From an uncultured Eubacteriales bacterium (lineage in GTDB: Bacteria > Bacillota > Clostridia > Oscillospirales > Acutalibacteraceae): a stretch of 51,875 nt of DNA. The notes under the pieces were generated by a model. It was not told where the DNA came from, did no database searches, and worked only from the letters and a program-made list of their open reading frames with translations. The stretch lies in NCBI GenBank assembly GCA_934457115.1, contig CAKSHI010000011.1, positions 1-51,875 on the forward strand, written 5' to 3'. The position numbers and the translations under genes were made by a program. The stretch's first letter is position 1; each line of letters opens with the position of its first letter. Of the stretch, positions 16,537 through 24,330 are shown one piece after another.

Positions 16537-16577
16537 GTGGGAGGAATGGCATAAAGTGCTGTTCCGTAATTTACCAC
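16537..16577 (+). promoter_or_regulatory. Ribosomal protein L1-stalk mimic upstream of rplK
   Basis: GTGG (16537-16540) pairs with CCAC (16574-16577). The strand continues GAGGAATGGCA, which pairs with TGCTGTTCC and leaves an asymmetric loop on the 3' side (GTAATTTA). The same GUGGGAGG...UACCAC arrangement forms the L1-binding stalk base of 23S rRNA, and a second copy lies before rplA at 17034. This suggests L1 feedback on the rplK-rplA message. Confidence 0.6.
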
Positions 16578-16598
16578 GAATTTTGGAGGTGCAAAAAA

Positions 16599-17024
16599 AT
16601 GGCTCAAAAGGTTACTGGCTTAATAAAGCTTCAGATACCTGCTGGCAAAGCAACACCTGCTCCACCGGTCGGACCGGCTCTTGGTCAGCATGGTGTAAAC
16701 ATTATGGCGTTTACTAAAGAATTTAATGAACGCACAAAAAATGATGCAGGGTTAATTATCCCTGTAGTAATTACGGTATATGCCGATCGTTCTTTCACAT
16801 TTGTAACTAAAACTCCACCTGCAGCTGTTTTAATTAAAAAAGCTTGTGGAATCGAAAGCGGTTCAGGCGTTCCTAACAAGACAAAGGTTGCTAAAATCAC
16901 TCGTGAGCAAATCAAGAAGATTGCAGAGCAAAAAATGCCTGACTTAAACGCAGCAAGCATTGAAAGCGCTATGAGCATGATTTCAGGAACTGCCCGCAGC
17001 ATGGGTATTGAAGTAGTAGATTAA
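16599..17024 (+). CDS. rplK: 50S ribosomal protein L11
   Basis: 141 residues. It binds the GTPase-associated region of 23S rRNA. Signature stretches are IKLQIPAGKATPAPPVGPAL, GQHGVNIMAF, FVTKTPPAAVLIKKA and SAMSMISGTARSMGIEV. GGAGGTGC precedes ATG 16599. It forms an operon with rplA. Confidence 0.97.
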   Translation: MAQKVTGLIKLQIPAGKATPAPPVGPALGQHGVNIMAFTKEFNERTKNDAGLIIPVVITVYADRSFTFVTKTPPAAVLIKKACGIESGSGVPNKTKVAKITREQIKKIAEQKMPDLNAASIESAMSMISGTARSMGIEVVD

Positions 17025-17033
17025 TAGACCCGG

Positions 17034-17061
17034 GTGGGAGGAAAAAATCCGATTTTACCAC
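17034..17061 (+). promoter_or_regulatory. Second L1-stalk mimic, upstream of rplA
   Basis: GTGG (17034-17037) pairs with CCAC (17058-17061), extended by outer pairs G33/T62 and G32/C63. GGA pairs with TCC (17048-17050), leaving GA and GATTTTA as an asymmetric loop. The primary sequence parallels the motif at 16537-16577. It ends just before the rplA Shine-Dalgarno. Confidence 0.6.
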
Positions 17062-17080
17062 TCAATAGGGAGGAAAACCA

Positions 17081-17779
17081 ATGAAACACGGTAAAAAATA
17101 TGTCGATAGCCTAAAGCTTATCGATAAATCAAAATTATATGATATTAAAGAAGCTATAGATACTTGCGTTAAGACCGCTAATGCTAAATTTGACGAAACA
17201 GTTGAAGTACACGTAAAATTAGGTGTAGATTCTCGTCACGCAGATCAGCAAGTTAGAGGAGCTATTGTGTTACCTCACGGTACAGGTAAGCAAGTTAGAG
17301 TATTAGCTATTTGTAAAGGCAACAACGTAGAGCTAGCTAAAGAAGCAGGAGCTGAATTCGTTGGAGCTGAAGAATTTACAACAAAAATCCAAAACGAAGG
17401 CTGGATGGACTTTGACGTTTTAATCACAACTCCTGACATGATGGGTGTTGTAGGACGTTTGGGTAAGGTTTTAGGACCTAGAGGCTTAATGCCAAACCCA
17501 AAAGCAGGTACAGTTACACCTGATATCGCTAAAGCTATCAAAGAGGCAAAAGCAGGTAAGATTGAATATCGTCTAGATAAAACCAATATTATCCACTGCC
17601 CAATCGGCAAGGCTTCTTTTGGAGTTGAAAAGCTTAACGAAAACTTCGATACTTTACTTGGAGCAATCGTTAAAGCTAAACCTGCAGCTTCTAAGGGTCA
17701 ATACATCAGATCTTGTGTTGTAACTGCAACAATGGGACCTGGTATCAAAATTAACCCATCAAAAGTTTGCGCTCAATAA
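17081..17779 (+). CDS. rplA: 50S ribosomal protein L1
   Basis: 232 residues. It binds the L1 stalk of 23S rRNA and in many bacteria represses its own operon by binding a stalk-like mRNA site. Motifs are HVKLGVDSRHADQQVRGA, LPHGTGK, GRLGKVLGPRGLMPNPK, KAGKIEYRLDK and the C-terminal TMGPGIKI. ATG 17081 follows GGGAGGAAAACCA. No terminator separates it from the next promoter. Confidence 0.97.
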   Translation: MKHGKKYVDSLKLIDKSKLYDIKEAIDTCVKTANAKFDETVEVHVKLGVDSRHADQQVRGAIVLPHGTGKQVRVLAICKGNNVELAKEAGAEFVGAEEFTTKIQNEGWMDFDVLITTPDMMGVVGRLGKVLGPRGLMPNPKAGTVTPDIAKAIKEAKAGKIEYRLDKTNIIHCPIGKASFGVEKLNENFDTLLGAIVKAKPAASKGQYIRSCVVTATMGPGIKINPSKVCAQ

Positions 17780-17786
17780 TTATTAC

Positions 17787-17816
17787 TTGACAAGTTGTAT
17801 AACTTTATGGTAATAT
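17787..17816 (+). promoter_or_regulatory. Promoter of rplJ-rplL
   Basis: TTGACA (17787-17792), 18-bp spacer, TAATAT (17811-17816). An alternative -10, TATAAT, begins at 17814 with a 21-bp spacer. Confidence 0.7.
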
Positions 17817-17824
17817 AATAAAGC

Positions 17825-17950
17825 TGTTCTTTTCCAAAGACAGTAGGTGCATAAGCATAAATGGGATTATCTCATGCCTACCGAGGATAGACATAAACTA
17901 CTTATGTATATTTATGCCTTTCCTGCGGTAATCAGGAAAGGCTTTTTCTT
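17825..17950 (+). promoter_or_regulatory. Ribosomal L10 leader with transcription attenuator
   Basis: GTAGG (17843-17847) pairs with CCTAC (17877-17881) to close the L10 recognition domain, and ACCGAGGATAGACAT follows. GCATAAAT (17855-17862) is complementary to ATTTATGC (17910-17917), which overlaps the terminator's 5' arm and so gives an anti-terminator. The layout is that of the known L10(L12)4 autoregulatory leader. Confidence 0.75.
17916..17950 (+). terminator. Attenuator terminator in the L10 leader
   Basis: A 10-bp perfect GC-rich stem (17916-17925 with 17933-17942), loop CGGTAAT, then TTTTTCTT. It lies upstream of rplJ, so it works by attenuation. Confidence 0.85.
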
Positions 17951-17991
17951 ATTAGAAGCTTATGTACATCCATTTATGGAGGTGAAAATAT

Positions 17992-18522
17992 TTGCCAAGT
18001 GAGAAAATTTTAGGTCAAAAAAAGGCTTTAGTTGAAGATTTAGTTTCAAAGCTAAATGCATCTTGTGCAGGTGTCGTAGTTGATTATAGAGGAATCACTG
18101 TTGCTGATGATACCAAGCTTCGTAAAGAGCTAAGAGAAGCAGGTGTAAACTACTTCGTAGTAAAAAATACATTGCTTTCAAGAGCTGCTAAAGAAGCAGG
18201 AATCGAAGGATTAGATCCTGTACTTGAAGGAACTACAGCTTTGGCTCTTAGTAATGAAGATTATATTGCTCCTGCAAAGATACTTTGTACTTTTGCCGGC
18301 AACAATAAATTTTTCAAAATTAAGTCCGGTTTTGTTGACGGTAAGGTTATGCCGGTTGACGAAATTAATGAGTTATCAAAACTTCCTTCAAAAGAAGTAC
18401 TTATTGCAAAGGCTCTTGGTGGCTTGAATGCTCCTATTTCCGGATTTGCAACTGTGCTTAACGGCACACTTAAAGGTTTGGTTGTCGCTCTTAATGCTAT
18501 CGCAGAAAAACAAGGCGCATAA
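17992..18522 (+). CDS. rplJ: 50S ribosomal protein L10
   Basis: 176 residues. It anchors L7/L12 dimers at the ribosomal stalk base and, with them, binds the upstream leader. Features are LVEDLVSKLNASCAGVVVDYRGITV, LRKELREAGVNYFVVKNTL and a C-terminal helix (TVLNGTLKGLVVALNAIA) that holds L12. The start is a TTG 7 nt after GGAGGTGA. Confidence 0.96.
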   Translation: MPSEKILGQKKALVEDLVSKLNASCAGVVVDYRGITVADDTKLRKELREAGVNYFVVKNTLLSRAAKEAGIEGLDPVLEGTTALALSNEDYIAPAKILCTFAGNNKFFKIKSGFVDGKVMPVDEINELSKLPSKEVLIAKALGGLNAPISGFATVLNGTLKGLVVALNAIAEKQGA

Positions 18523-18574
18523 TTAAACGAAACGATAAAAATTTTATTTATTATTTATTTGGAGGTACTTTATA

Positions 18575-18946
18575 ATGTCTGATAAAGTTGTAAAATTAAT
18601 TGAAGATGTAAAAGCTCTTACAGTATTAGAGTTAAGCGAGCTAGTTAAAGCTCTTGAAGAAGAATTTGGTGTTTCTGCTGCTGCTCCTGTAGCTGTTGCT
18701 GCTGCTCCTGTAGCTGCTGCCGCTGCTGAAGAAAAAACAGAATTTGACGTAGTTCTAAAATCTGCTGGTTCTAACAAAATTGCTACTATCAAAGCTGTTC
18801 GTGAAATCACAGGCCTAGGACTAAAAGAAGCTAAAGAATTAGTTGACGGTGCTCCTAAAACTCTTAAAGAAGCTGTTTCTAAAGAAGACGCTGAAGCTAT
18901 AAAAACTAAATTAACAGAAGCTGGCGCTGAAGTAGAAGTTAAATAA
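18575..18946 (+). CDS. rplL: 50S ribosomal protein L7/L12
   Basis: 123 residues. The N-terminal dimerisation domain (VKLIEDVKALTVLELSELVK) is followed by an Ala-rich hinge (about 38-55) and the C-terminal factor-binding domain (FDVVLKSAGSNKIATIKAVR, then GLGLKEAKELVDGAPKTLKE). GGAGGTACTTTATA precedes the ATG. Unlike most Firmicutes, rpoB does not follow; a terminator and an unrelated gene do. Confidence 0.97.
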   Translation: MSDKVVKLIEDVKALTVLELSELVKALEEEFGVSAAAPVAVAAAPVAAAAAEEKTEFDVVLKSAGSNKIATIKAVREITGLGLKEAKELVDGAPKTLKEAVSKEDAEAIKTKLTEAGAEVEVK

Positions 18947-18988
18947 TTATATTTTAACTTTAAATATTTAGCTTAAAATAGTTTATAG

Positions 18989-19031
18989 ATAAGCAAGTAA
19001 GACTTAATGTTTTGCTTGCTTATTTTTTATT
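18989..19031 (+). terminator. rplJL terminator
   Basis: ATAAGCAAG (18989-18997) pairs with CTTGCTTAT (19015-19023); TTTTTATTG follows. Confidence 0.8.
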
Positions 19032-19094
19032 GTTTTGTTTAAAAAAGAAAAGGGAAAAATCATATGTCGTGATAAAGCATTCTTTATTTAACAG

Positions 19095-19123
19095 TTTACT
19101 TTTTTGTCGATTTGGGATATAAT
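19095..19123 (+). promoter_or_regulatory. Promoter of the UbiB-like gene, with a Spo0A-box-like site in the spacer
   Basis: TTTACT (19095-19100), 17-bp spacer, TATAAT (19118-19123). The spacer holds TTTGTCGAT (19103-19111), one base off the 0A-box core TTTGTCGAA. The box call is tentative. Confidence 0.5.
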
Positions 19124-19195
19124 AAATACTATATAATTATTAGCGTTATTCTATATTGTATTATGTACTACCGAGCGAAAGGATAGGTTAAAAGA

Positions 19196-20950
19196 ATGAA
19201 TCAAAATAACATTCAAAATAATGATGAAAATAAAAAGCGTTTGAAAGAAATTCTTCAAATTCTTATGAATAATGATGCGACTAAAACTCTAACTCCTGAA
19301 AAGTTGTGCGCAGTGTTTACAGAGTTGGGTCCGTTTTTTATAAAACTTGGCCAAATTATGTCATTAAGGCAGGATATATTACCAAAGGATTATAGAGATG
19401 CACTTTCAAGGCTTGATGACAATGCTGTTGGTATGGACTATAATACTTTGCAAAAGATCATAGAAAATGAATATGGTGTCTCTATAGACGGTATATTCTC
19501 AGAGTTCGACGAGACACCAATAGAAGTGTCATCGATAAACCAGTCTCATAAGGCTGTATTAAAAGAAGGATCTACCGTTATTCTTAAGATTCAAAGGCCG
19601 GAAGTCCATAGCGTAGTTTCAAGGGATGTTGCACTATTGAGAAAAGCATTAAGCGTTTTGAGGCTTGAAACTGCTAATAAAGGCTGCGTGGACTTAGGTA
19701 CTGTTTTAGATGAACTTTGGGAAATCAGCCAAAAAGAATTAAACTATTTGATAGAGTCTCAAAATAGCAAGAGATTTTATGAGTTAAATTCGGATAATCC
19801 ATTGCTTTTGATTCCAAGAATCAATGAAAAATATTCTACATCTAATATATTGGCTATAGAATATATCGATAGTATTAAAATTACGGATACTGAAAAATTG
19901 GTTTCTATGGGATACGATCTAAATGAGATAGCAAGGGCTTTATCCGCTAATTACGTAAATCAGTTTTTGAAGGATGGATTCTTCCATGCAGCACCTAACG
20001 ATAAAAATATATCGATTAAAAATGGCAAAATAGTATGGTCTAATTTTGCACTTATGGGTTCTTTTTCAGAAAAGGACTTAGAAGAGCTAAACAATGTAGT
20101 ATCTGCAATTAAAGACTTAGATGTAGTCAGCCTAAAAAATGCAATATTGAATATTGCAGTGCTAAATCAAGAGGTTAATAATTCTAAATTATATTTCTCT
20201 TTAGAAGAGCTTTTAAATAAGTATAAGGCTATGGATATAAGAGAAGTAACCGTAGTTTCTATTGTCAAGGATGCAATGGTACTCTTGAATGAAAATGCGC
20301 TTTCGTTGCCGGAGTCCTTTTCACTATTGTTTATTGGGCTTATTAATCTTGAAAACATTTTAAATAAGATTGCACCTAAGTTTAATATGATATCATTGTT
20401 TTGCGATTCATATCCTGAAGAACAAGAAGAAAGTAATGATGAAGAGGTTACTGATGAAGAATCCGGCAAGAAGATAACAGAGATAGATGATGTTCCGGAA
20501 GAATTTTTGCCGCCTAAGGAAGAAAAGGATGACTTAAAGGATAATAACTCTGCTTCCGACAAAAAAGACGAGAAAGAGACTTCTTCTCCTAATAAAAATA
20601 TTATACAAGTCCAACCGTCAATTCTACATTCATCAGAGTCTTCAACCGAAGAGCAGACGGTGGATATGGTTGCACAAATTTCGGACATATTAAAACTTGC
20701 AGTAGACGGTAAGACAAAATTTAATATGAATTTGACAGTGTCTGACGAATCGTTGTCTTCAATAGAAAAGATTATTAACAAGCTTATTTTATGCTTGGTG
20801 TCAGTTAGCTTTTTAATAGGTGCTTGTTCTATAATTACTACCAATATTGAACCAAAAATATTTGGAGTGCCTATCTTAGGAATTGCACTGTTTATAATAT
20901 CATTTGTCTTGCTTTTATGGCTTTTAATAAGGATCCTTAAAAAGAAGTAA
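19196..20950 (+). CDS. ABC1/UbiB-family pseudokinase-like membrane protein
   Basis: 584 residues. The first 400 follow the ABC1/UbiB/ADCK atypical kinase fold: K50-L-G-Q53 (FIKLGQIMSLRQDILP), beta-strand lysine K131 in VILKIQRP, E187 in ELNYLIESQNSKRF, and GFFHA at 261-265. The catalytic residues are missing. The family's HADPHPGN reads HAAPNDKN (Asp to Ala, Asn271 kept), DFG reads NFA at 283-285, and the Ala-rich loop is VSSINQSHKA. A long acidic low-complexity linker (about 405-470) leads to two membrane helices at the end (about 535-580). It therefore looks like a membrane-tethered pseudokinase. It stands alone between two terminators. Its role is unknown; family members support isoprenoid lipid metabolism. 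Confidence 0.75.
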   Translation: MNQNNIQNNDENKKRLKEILQILMNNDATKTLTPEKLCAVFTELGPFFIKLGQIMSLRQDILPKDYRDALSRLDDNAVGMDYNTLQKIIENEYGVSIDGIFSEFDETPIEVSSINQSHKAVLKEGSTVILKIQRPEVHSVVSRDVALLRKALSVLRLETANKGCVDLGTVLDELWEISQKELNYLIESQNSKRFYELNSDNPLLLIPRINEKYSTSNILAIEYIDSIKITDTEKLVSMGYDLNEIARALSANYVNQFLKDGFFHAAPNDKNISIKNGKIVWSNFALMGSFSEKDLEELNNVVSAIKDLDVVSLKNAILNIAVLNQEVNNSKLYFSLEELLNKYKAMDIREVTVVSIVKDAMVLLNENALSLPESFSLLFIGLINLENILNKIAPKFNMISLFCDSYPEEQEESNDEEVTDEESGKKITEIDDVPEEFLPPKEEKDDLKDNNSASDKKDEKETSSPNKNIIQVQPSILHSSESSTEEQTVDMVAQISDILKLAVDGKTKFNMNLTVSDESLSSIEKIINKLILCLVSVSFLIGACSIITTNIEPKIFGVPILGIALFIISFVLLLWLLIRILKKK

Positions 20951-20954
20951 TTAA

Positions 20955-20994
20955 AAAATCTCCCATGCTTTACCAATATAGCAGGGGAGATTTT
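20955..20994. terminator. Bidirectional terminator
   Basis: AAAATCTCCC (20955-20964) pairs with GGGAGATTTT (20985-20994), plus TGCT/AGCA inside, with an AT-rich loop. It lies between convergent genes. Confidence 0.8.
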
Positions 20995-21024
20995 AATAAT
21001 TGGTTTTAAGATAGTTTTTTATAA

Positions 21025-21243
21025 TTAGGCATTGTCGCCTATGAGTTCATTTTCTCTAAATAAAAGAGATATACACCAAATTGCCGAAACGGCAACTATT
21101 ATATAAATGATACGGCTTATTATAGAGTCTTGCCCACCACATATCCACGCTACTATATCAAACTGGAATAATCCAATAGATCCCCAGTTAATGCCGCCTA
21201 CTATTAGTAGACATAAAGCTATTCTATCAAGCATTTTTTTCAC
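21025..21243 (-). CDS. DUF378 small membrane protein
   Basis: A 72-residue protein with two membrane helices. ALCLLIVGGINWGSIGLFQFD is the DUF378 hallmark (GGxNWG near residue 16), followed by IVAWICGG and a second helix, SRIIYIIVAVSAIWCI. The function is unknown; the family is widespread in Firmicutes. It is monocistronic, or co-transcribed with the upstream SdpI-like gene about 70 bp away. Confidence 0.8.
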   Translation of the reverse strand: MKKMLDRIALCLLIVGGINWGSIGLFQFDIVAWICGGQDSIISRIIYIIVAVSAIWCISLLFRENELIGDNA

Positions 21244-21311
21244 TTCCCTTTGTAACTTAAGTTAAGAGCTAAAAAATTTGCTCGCTTTAGCTTTAGCCTA
21301 ATTGATATATA

Positions 21312-21968
21312 TTATTCTTGTAAATTTTTTTTATATAAAACGTATGAATATATTAATGGGATAAATATAAATGATATAGCAGTAATTATAAGTGTGTAAA
21401 TACATAAGGATTTAAATTTTAAGTTCAGTGCTATTAGTGAGTTTACTATTATAATGTATCCACATGTTTGCCCCACAATTCCTGCTAATTTATTCGTTTT
21501 AGCCCATAGTACGTTGTCTTTGAGAGTCCATGGAGTTCTTATTCCAAGTGACTTGTTTTGCTCTATTTTAGGCATGAGTATGCTTGTATCAATGATTAAA
21601 AATGCTAATGCTATTGATATGTAATATATAAGGTTTTTATTTTCATTTGGATTTTGTGAGTAAAGTGGAATAACGTTTATCCAAGAAATTATGATAAAGA
21701 AAATTATTACTCCTAATATAAATAAATTTTCGTATTTTTCATTTGTTTTAGAACTCATATTGCGAGGAGCTTTTTTATAAAAATAAAAAATAATTGATAT
21801 TATTAATGGGATAAAAGAAGCAGTTAATAATATCCACTTGTTTCCCCATGCATCTGCGGTGCCGATTGCATTATAGTGAATAGGAACAATGTTACCCTCT
21901 AAGGTACTGATGGCGTAGGCTATCAATATTATATTAAACAAAATCAGTGAATTTAAAATTTTATTCAT
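21312..21968 (-). CDS. SdpI-family / DUF1648 membrane protein
   Basis: 218 residues with about six membrane helices. The N-terminal DUF1648 segment (VPIHYNAIGTADAWGNKW, near residue 28) is followed by an SdpI-type segment, SLGIRTPWTLKDNVLWAKTN. In Bacillus, SdpI gives immunity to the SdpC toxin and acts as a signalling receptor. No SdpABC-like toxin or ArsR-type repressor gene is adjacent, so immunity is only a possibility here. Confidence 0.8.
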   Translation of the reverse strand: MNKILNSLILFNIILIAYAISTLEGNIVPIHYNAIGTADAWGNKWILLTASFIPLIISIIFYFYKKAPRNMSSKTNEKYENLFILGVIIFFIIISWINVIPLYSQNPNENKNLIYYISIALAFLIIDTSILMPKIEQNKSLGIRTPWTLKDNVLWAKTNKLAGIVGQTCGYIIIVNSLIALNLKFKSLCIYTLIITAISFIFIPLIYSYVLYKKNLQE

Positions 21969-22064
21969 TAGTTATTAATCCTCCCTAATGCTTGAATATT
22001 TGATATAAAATTATAATACACTATGTGGTAAAAGTTCGCAAACTAAAATTAATTGGAGAATAAA

Positions 22065-22784
22065 ATGAGTATTAATATATTTAACTTAGTCATTTACTTT
22101 ACGGCTTATAGTTTCTTAGGTTGGTTATGTGAAACTATATATTGTTCATTGCCAAAAAAGCAATTTGTAAATAGAGGTTTTTTAAACGGTCCGTTTTGTC
22201 CAATATATGGATTTGGAGCACTTATTATTATCATTTGCCTTACTAGGTTTAGAAACTATGTCTTTTTACTTTTTATATTTAGCGTTATATTAACAAGTAC
22301 ATTAGAATACTTGACTTCGTATGTTATGGAAAAAATATTTCATGCTAAGTGGTGGGACTATTCCGAAGATAAGTTTAATATTAATGGAAGAGTTTGTCTT
22401 AAGAACTCTTTATTGTTTGGACTAATGTCAGTATTTTTTATGGAATTTATACATAGAGGATTTTCAGACTTTGTTCACTCTCTACCTAAGAACTTAGTTG
22501 AAACTTTAGCTATAATATTTATTGTATACTTTATTTTAGATATGACCGCTTCTATAATTACCGCAATGAAGATTAATATTATGCTTTCTGAAATAAAAAT
22601 TTCACCAAATGTGATTAAGGAGAAGTTTGAAAAATACAATCCAAGTAAGATGCTTAAAATTAGGTTTCAATCCCGTAGAATATTTTATAATAGAATTATT
22701 AAAGCATTCCCTAACATTAAATATAAGAACCATCATGAATCATTAGATATTCTAAAAGAACTTTTAAAGAAGAAAAAACTATAA
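22065..22784 (+). CDS. CmpB-like membrane protein ('ABC-transporter type IV' family)
   Basis: About 239 residues with about five membrane helices. The family pattern is clear: FTAYSFLGWLCETIYC at the N-terminus, then FVNRGFLNGPFCPIYGFGA, STLEYLTSYVMEKIFHAKWWDYS and FNINGRVCLKNSLLFG. The 'putative ABC transporter permease' label is historical; no ATPase is adjacent and the function is unproven. The start ATG 22065 follows TTGGAGAATAAA; the upstream in-frame TTG at 22053 overlaps the Shine-Dalgarno. Confidence 0.8.
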   Translation: MSINIFNLVIYFTAYSFLGWLCETIYCSLPKKQFVNRGFLNGPFCPIYGFGALIIIICLTRFRNYVFLLFIFSVILTSTLEYLTSYVMEKIFHAKWWDYSEDKFNINGRVCLKNSLLFGLMSVFFMEFIHRGFSDFVHSLPKNLVETLAIIFIVYFILDMTASIITAMKINIMLSEIKISPNVIKEKFEKYNPSKMLKIRFQSRRIFYNRIIKAFPNIKYKNHHESLDILKELLKKKKL

Positions 22785-22885
22785 TAGGCACTTTATATTT
22801 GAATAATTAAAAAAAGCTGTTTAATAATAGGTAGGAATGTAATATAATATATTTATAGTATATTTTACCAAGGAGTGCATTTTAA

Positions 22886-24256
22886 TTGATCGATAAAGAA
22901 ATTTTAGATAAAGTAAAAAGAATACATTTTATAGGGATAGGCGGCTCGGGAATGTGCCCTATGGCCGAGATTTTAAATGAGAAAGGCTTTGAGGTTACAG
23001 GTTCTGATGTATATGAGTCTGACACTTTAGGGAGAATTAAACGTAGAAACATCCAGGTATTTATGGGTCATAAAAAGGAAAATATATTAGGAGCTGAGCT
23101 TGTAGTATATTCGGCAGCGATAAAACAAGATAACCCTGAGATTGTAGCAGCAAAAGAGGGGAATATTCCCACAATCGAAAGGTCAGTCATGCTGGGACTT
23201 TTAACCCAAAGGTATAAAAATTCAGTGGCAATTTCGGGTACTCACGGAAAGACCAGTACCACGGCAATGATTACCCAAATACTTATAGGTTCTAAACTCG
23301 ACCCAACTGCTATTATAGGTGGGACACTTCCTCTAATTGGGGGAAACAGCCATATTGGTAAGTCCGATACTATCGTTTGCGAAGCTTGCGAATATGTAGA
23401 TTCTTTCTTGAAGTTGTCGCCGTCTGTTTCGATTATACTAAATATAGACGCAGACCACTTGGATTACTTTAAAAATCTCGACAATATCAAAAAATCATTT
23501 AGAAAGTTTGCAGAGCAAACATCAGATTGCTTAGTTGTAAATGGTGATGATAAAAATACGTTAGACGCTATAGATGGACTAGACAAAAAAGTAATTACTT
23601 ATGGCTTTAATGAGAACAATGATTACTATGCTAAAGATATTTCAACAGATCACGGCATACAAAGTAAGTTTTTATTGATGCATAATGGAGAAGAGCTTGG
23701 ATATATAACCTTAAATGTCCCTGGCAGACATAATATTTACAATGCCTTAGCCGCAATCACTACATGCCATTATCTTGGAGCCTCGATAAATGATATTGCC
23801 GCTTCTTTGGAGAAGTTTACGGGAGTTCATAGAAGATTTGAGATTCTTGGTAAGAGGAAGGGCGTAGTCATCGCCGACGATTTTGCACATCATCCAACAG
23901 AGCTAAGAGCTGTGCTTAATTCTGCTATGTCCATGGGATTTAAGAGAGTTTGGGCTGTATTTCAACCTCACACCTATTCGAGGACCTTTTTGCTTATGGA
24001 TGACTTTGCAAAAGCCTTATCTATTGCAGATAGAGTTATAATATCCGAAATACTTCCTGTAAGGGAAACTAACATATATAACGTAACTTCACAGGATTTA
24101 GGCGATAAAATAGAAAATTGCGTATGTATAGATACATTTGAGGATATAACGGATTATATAAGTGAAAATGCCAAAGAAGGGGATTTAGTCCTTACTATTG
24201 GCGGAGGAAACGTGTATAAATGTGCTAACATGATATTAGATAGGTTTTCTAACTAG
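22886..24256 (+). CDS. murC: UDP-N-acetylmuramate--L-alanine ligase
   Basis: MurC adds L-Ala to UDP-MurNAc in the cytosolic stage of peptidoglycan synthesis. The N-terminal Rossmann motif is FIGIGGSGMCPMAEIL, the ATP P-loop is ISGTHGKTSTTAMI near residue 112, and CEACEYVDSFLKL and NIDADHLDYF follow. The C-terminal domain has RRFEILG and DDFAHHPTELRAVL. At 456 residues it is complete. The start is a TTG preceded by AAGGAGTG. It stands apart from the mur/fts cluster. Confidence 0.96.
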   Translation: MIDKEILDKVKRIHFIGIGGSGMCPMAEILNEKGFEVTGSDVYESDTLGRIKRRNIQVFMGHKKENILGAELVVYSAAIKQDNPEIVAAKEGNIPTIERSVMLGLLTQRYKNSVAISGTHGKTSTTAMITQILIGSKLDPTAIIGGTLPLIGGNSHIGKSDTIVCEACEYVDSFLKLSPSVSIILNIDADHLDYFKNLDNIKKSFRKFAEQTSDCLVVNGDDKNTLDAIDGLDKKVITYGFNENNDYYAKDISTDHGIQSKFLLMHNGEELGYITLNVPGRHNIYNALAAITTCHYLGASINDIAASLEKFTGVHRRFEILGKRKGVVIADDFAHHPTELRAVLNSAMSMGFKRVWAVFQPHTYSRTFLLMDDFAKALSIADRVIISEILPVRETNIYNVTSQDLGDKIENCVCIDTFEDITDYISENAKEGDLVLTIGGGNVYKCANMILDRFSN

Positions 24257-24284
24257 AAATTAAAAACAAATCAATATAACAAGG

Positions 24285-24318
24285 AAAGCAGATCGTATAT
24301 TTTACGGATCTGCTTTTT
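24285..24318 (+). terminator. murC terminator
   Basis: AAAGCAGATCGTA (24285-24297) pairs with TACGGATCTGCTTT (24303-24316), with one bulged G; TT follows. The A-rich 5' side may also serve the convergent ilvN. Confidence 0.8.
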
Positions 24319-24330
24319 ATTATTTATATA

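Noticed and set aside
20167..20976. 269-residue open frame on the minus strand inside the UbiB-like gene
   Set aside because: It is Ser/Leu/Ile-rich with no domain, lies wholly antisense to a gene with clear family motifs, and results from the acidic GAA/GAT-rich linker read backwards.
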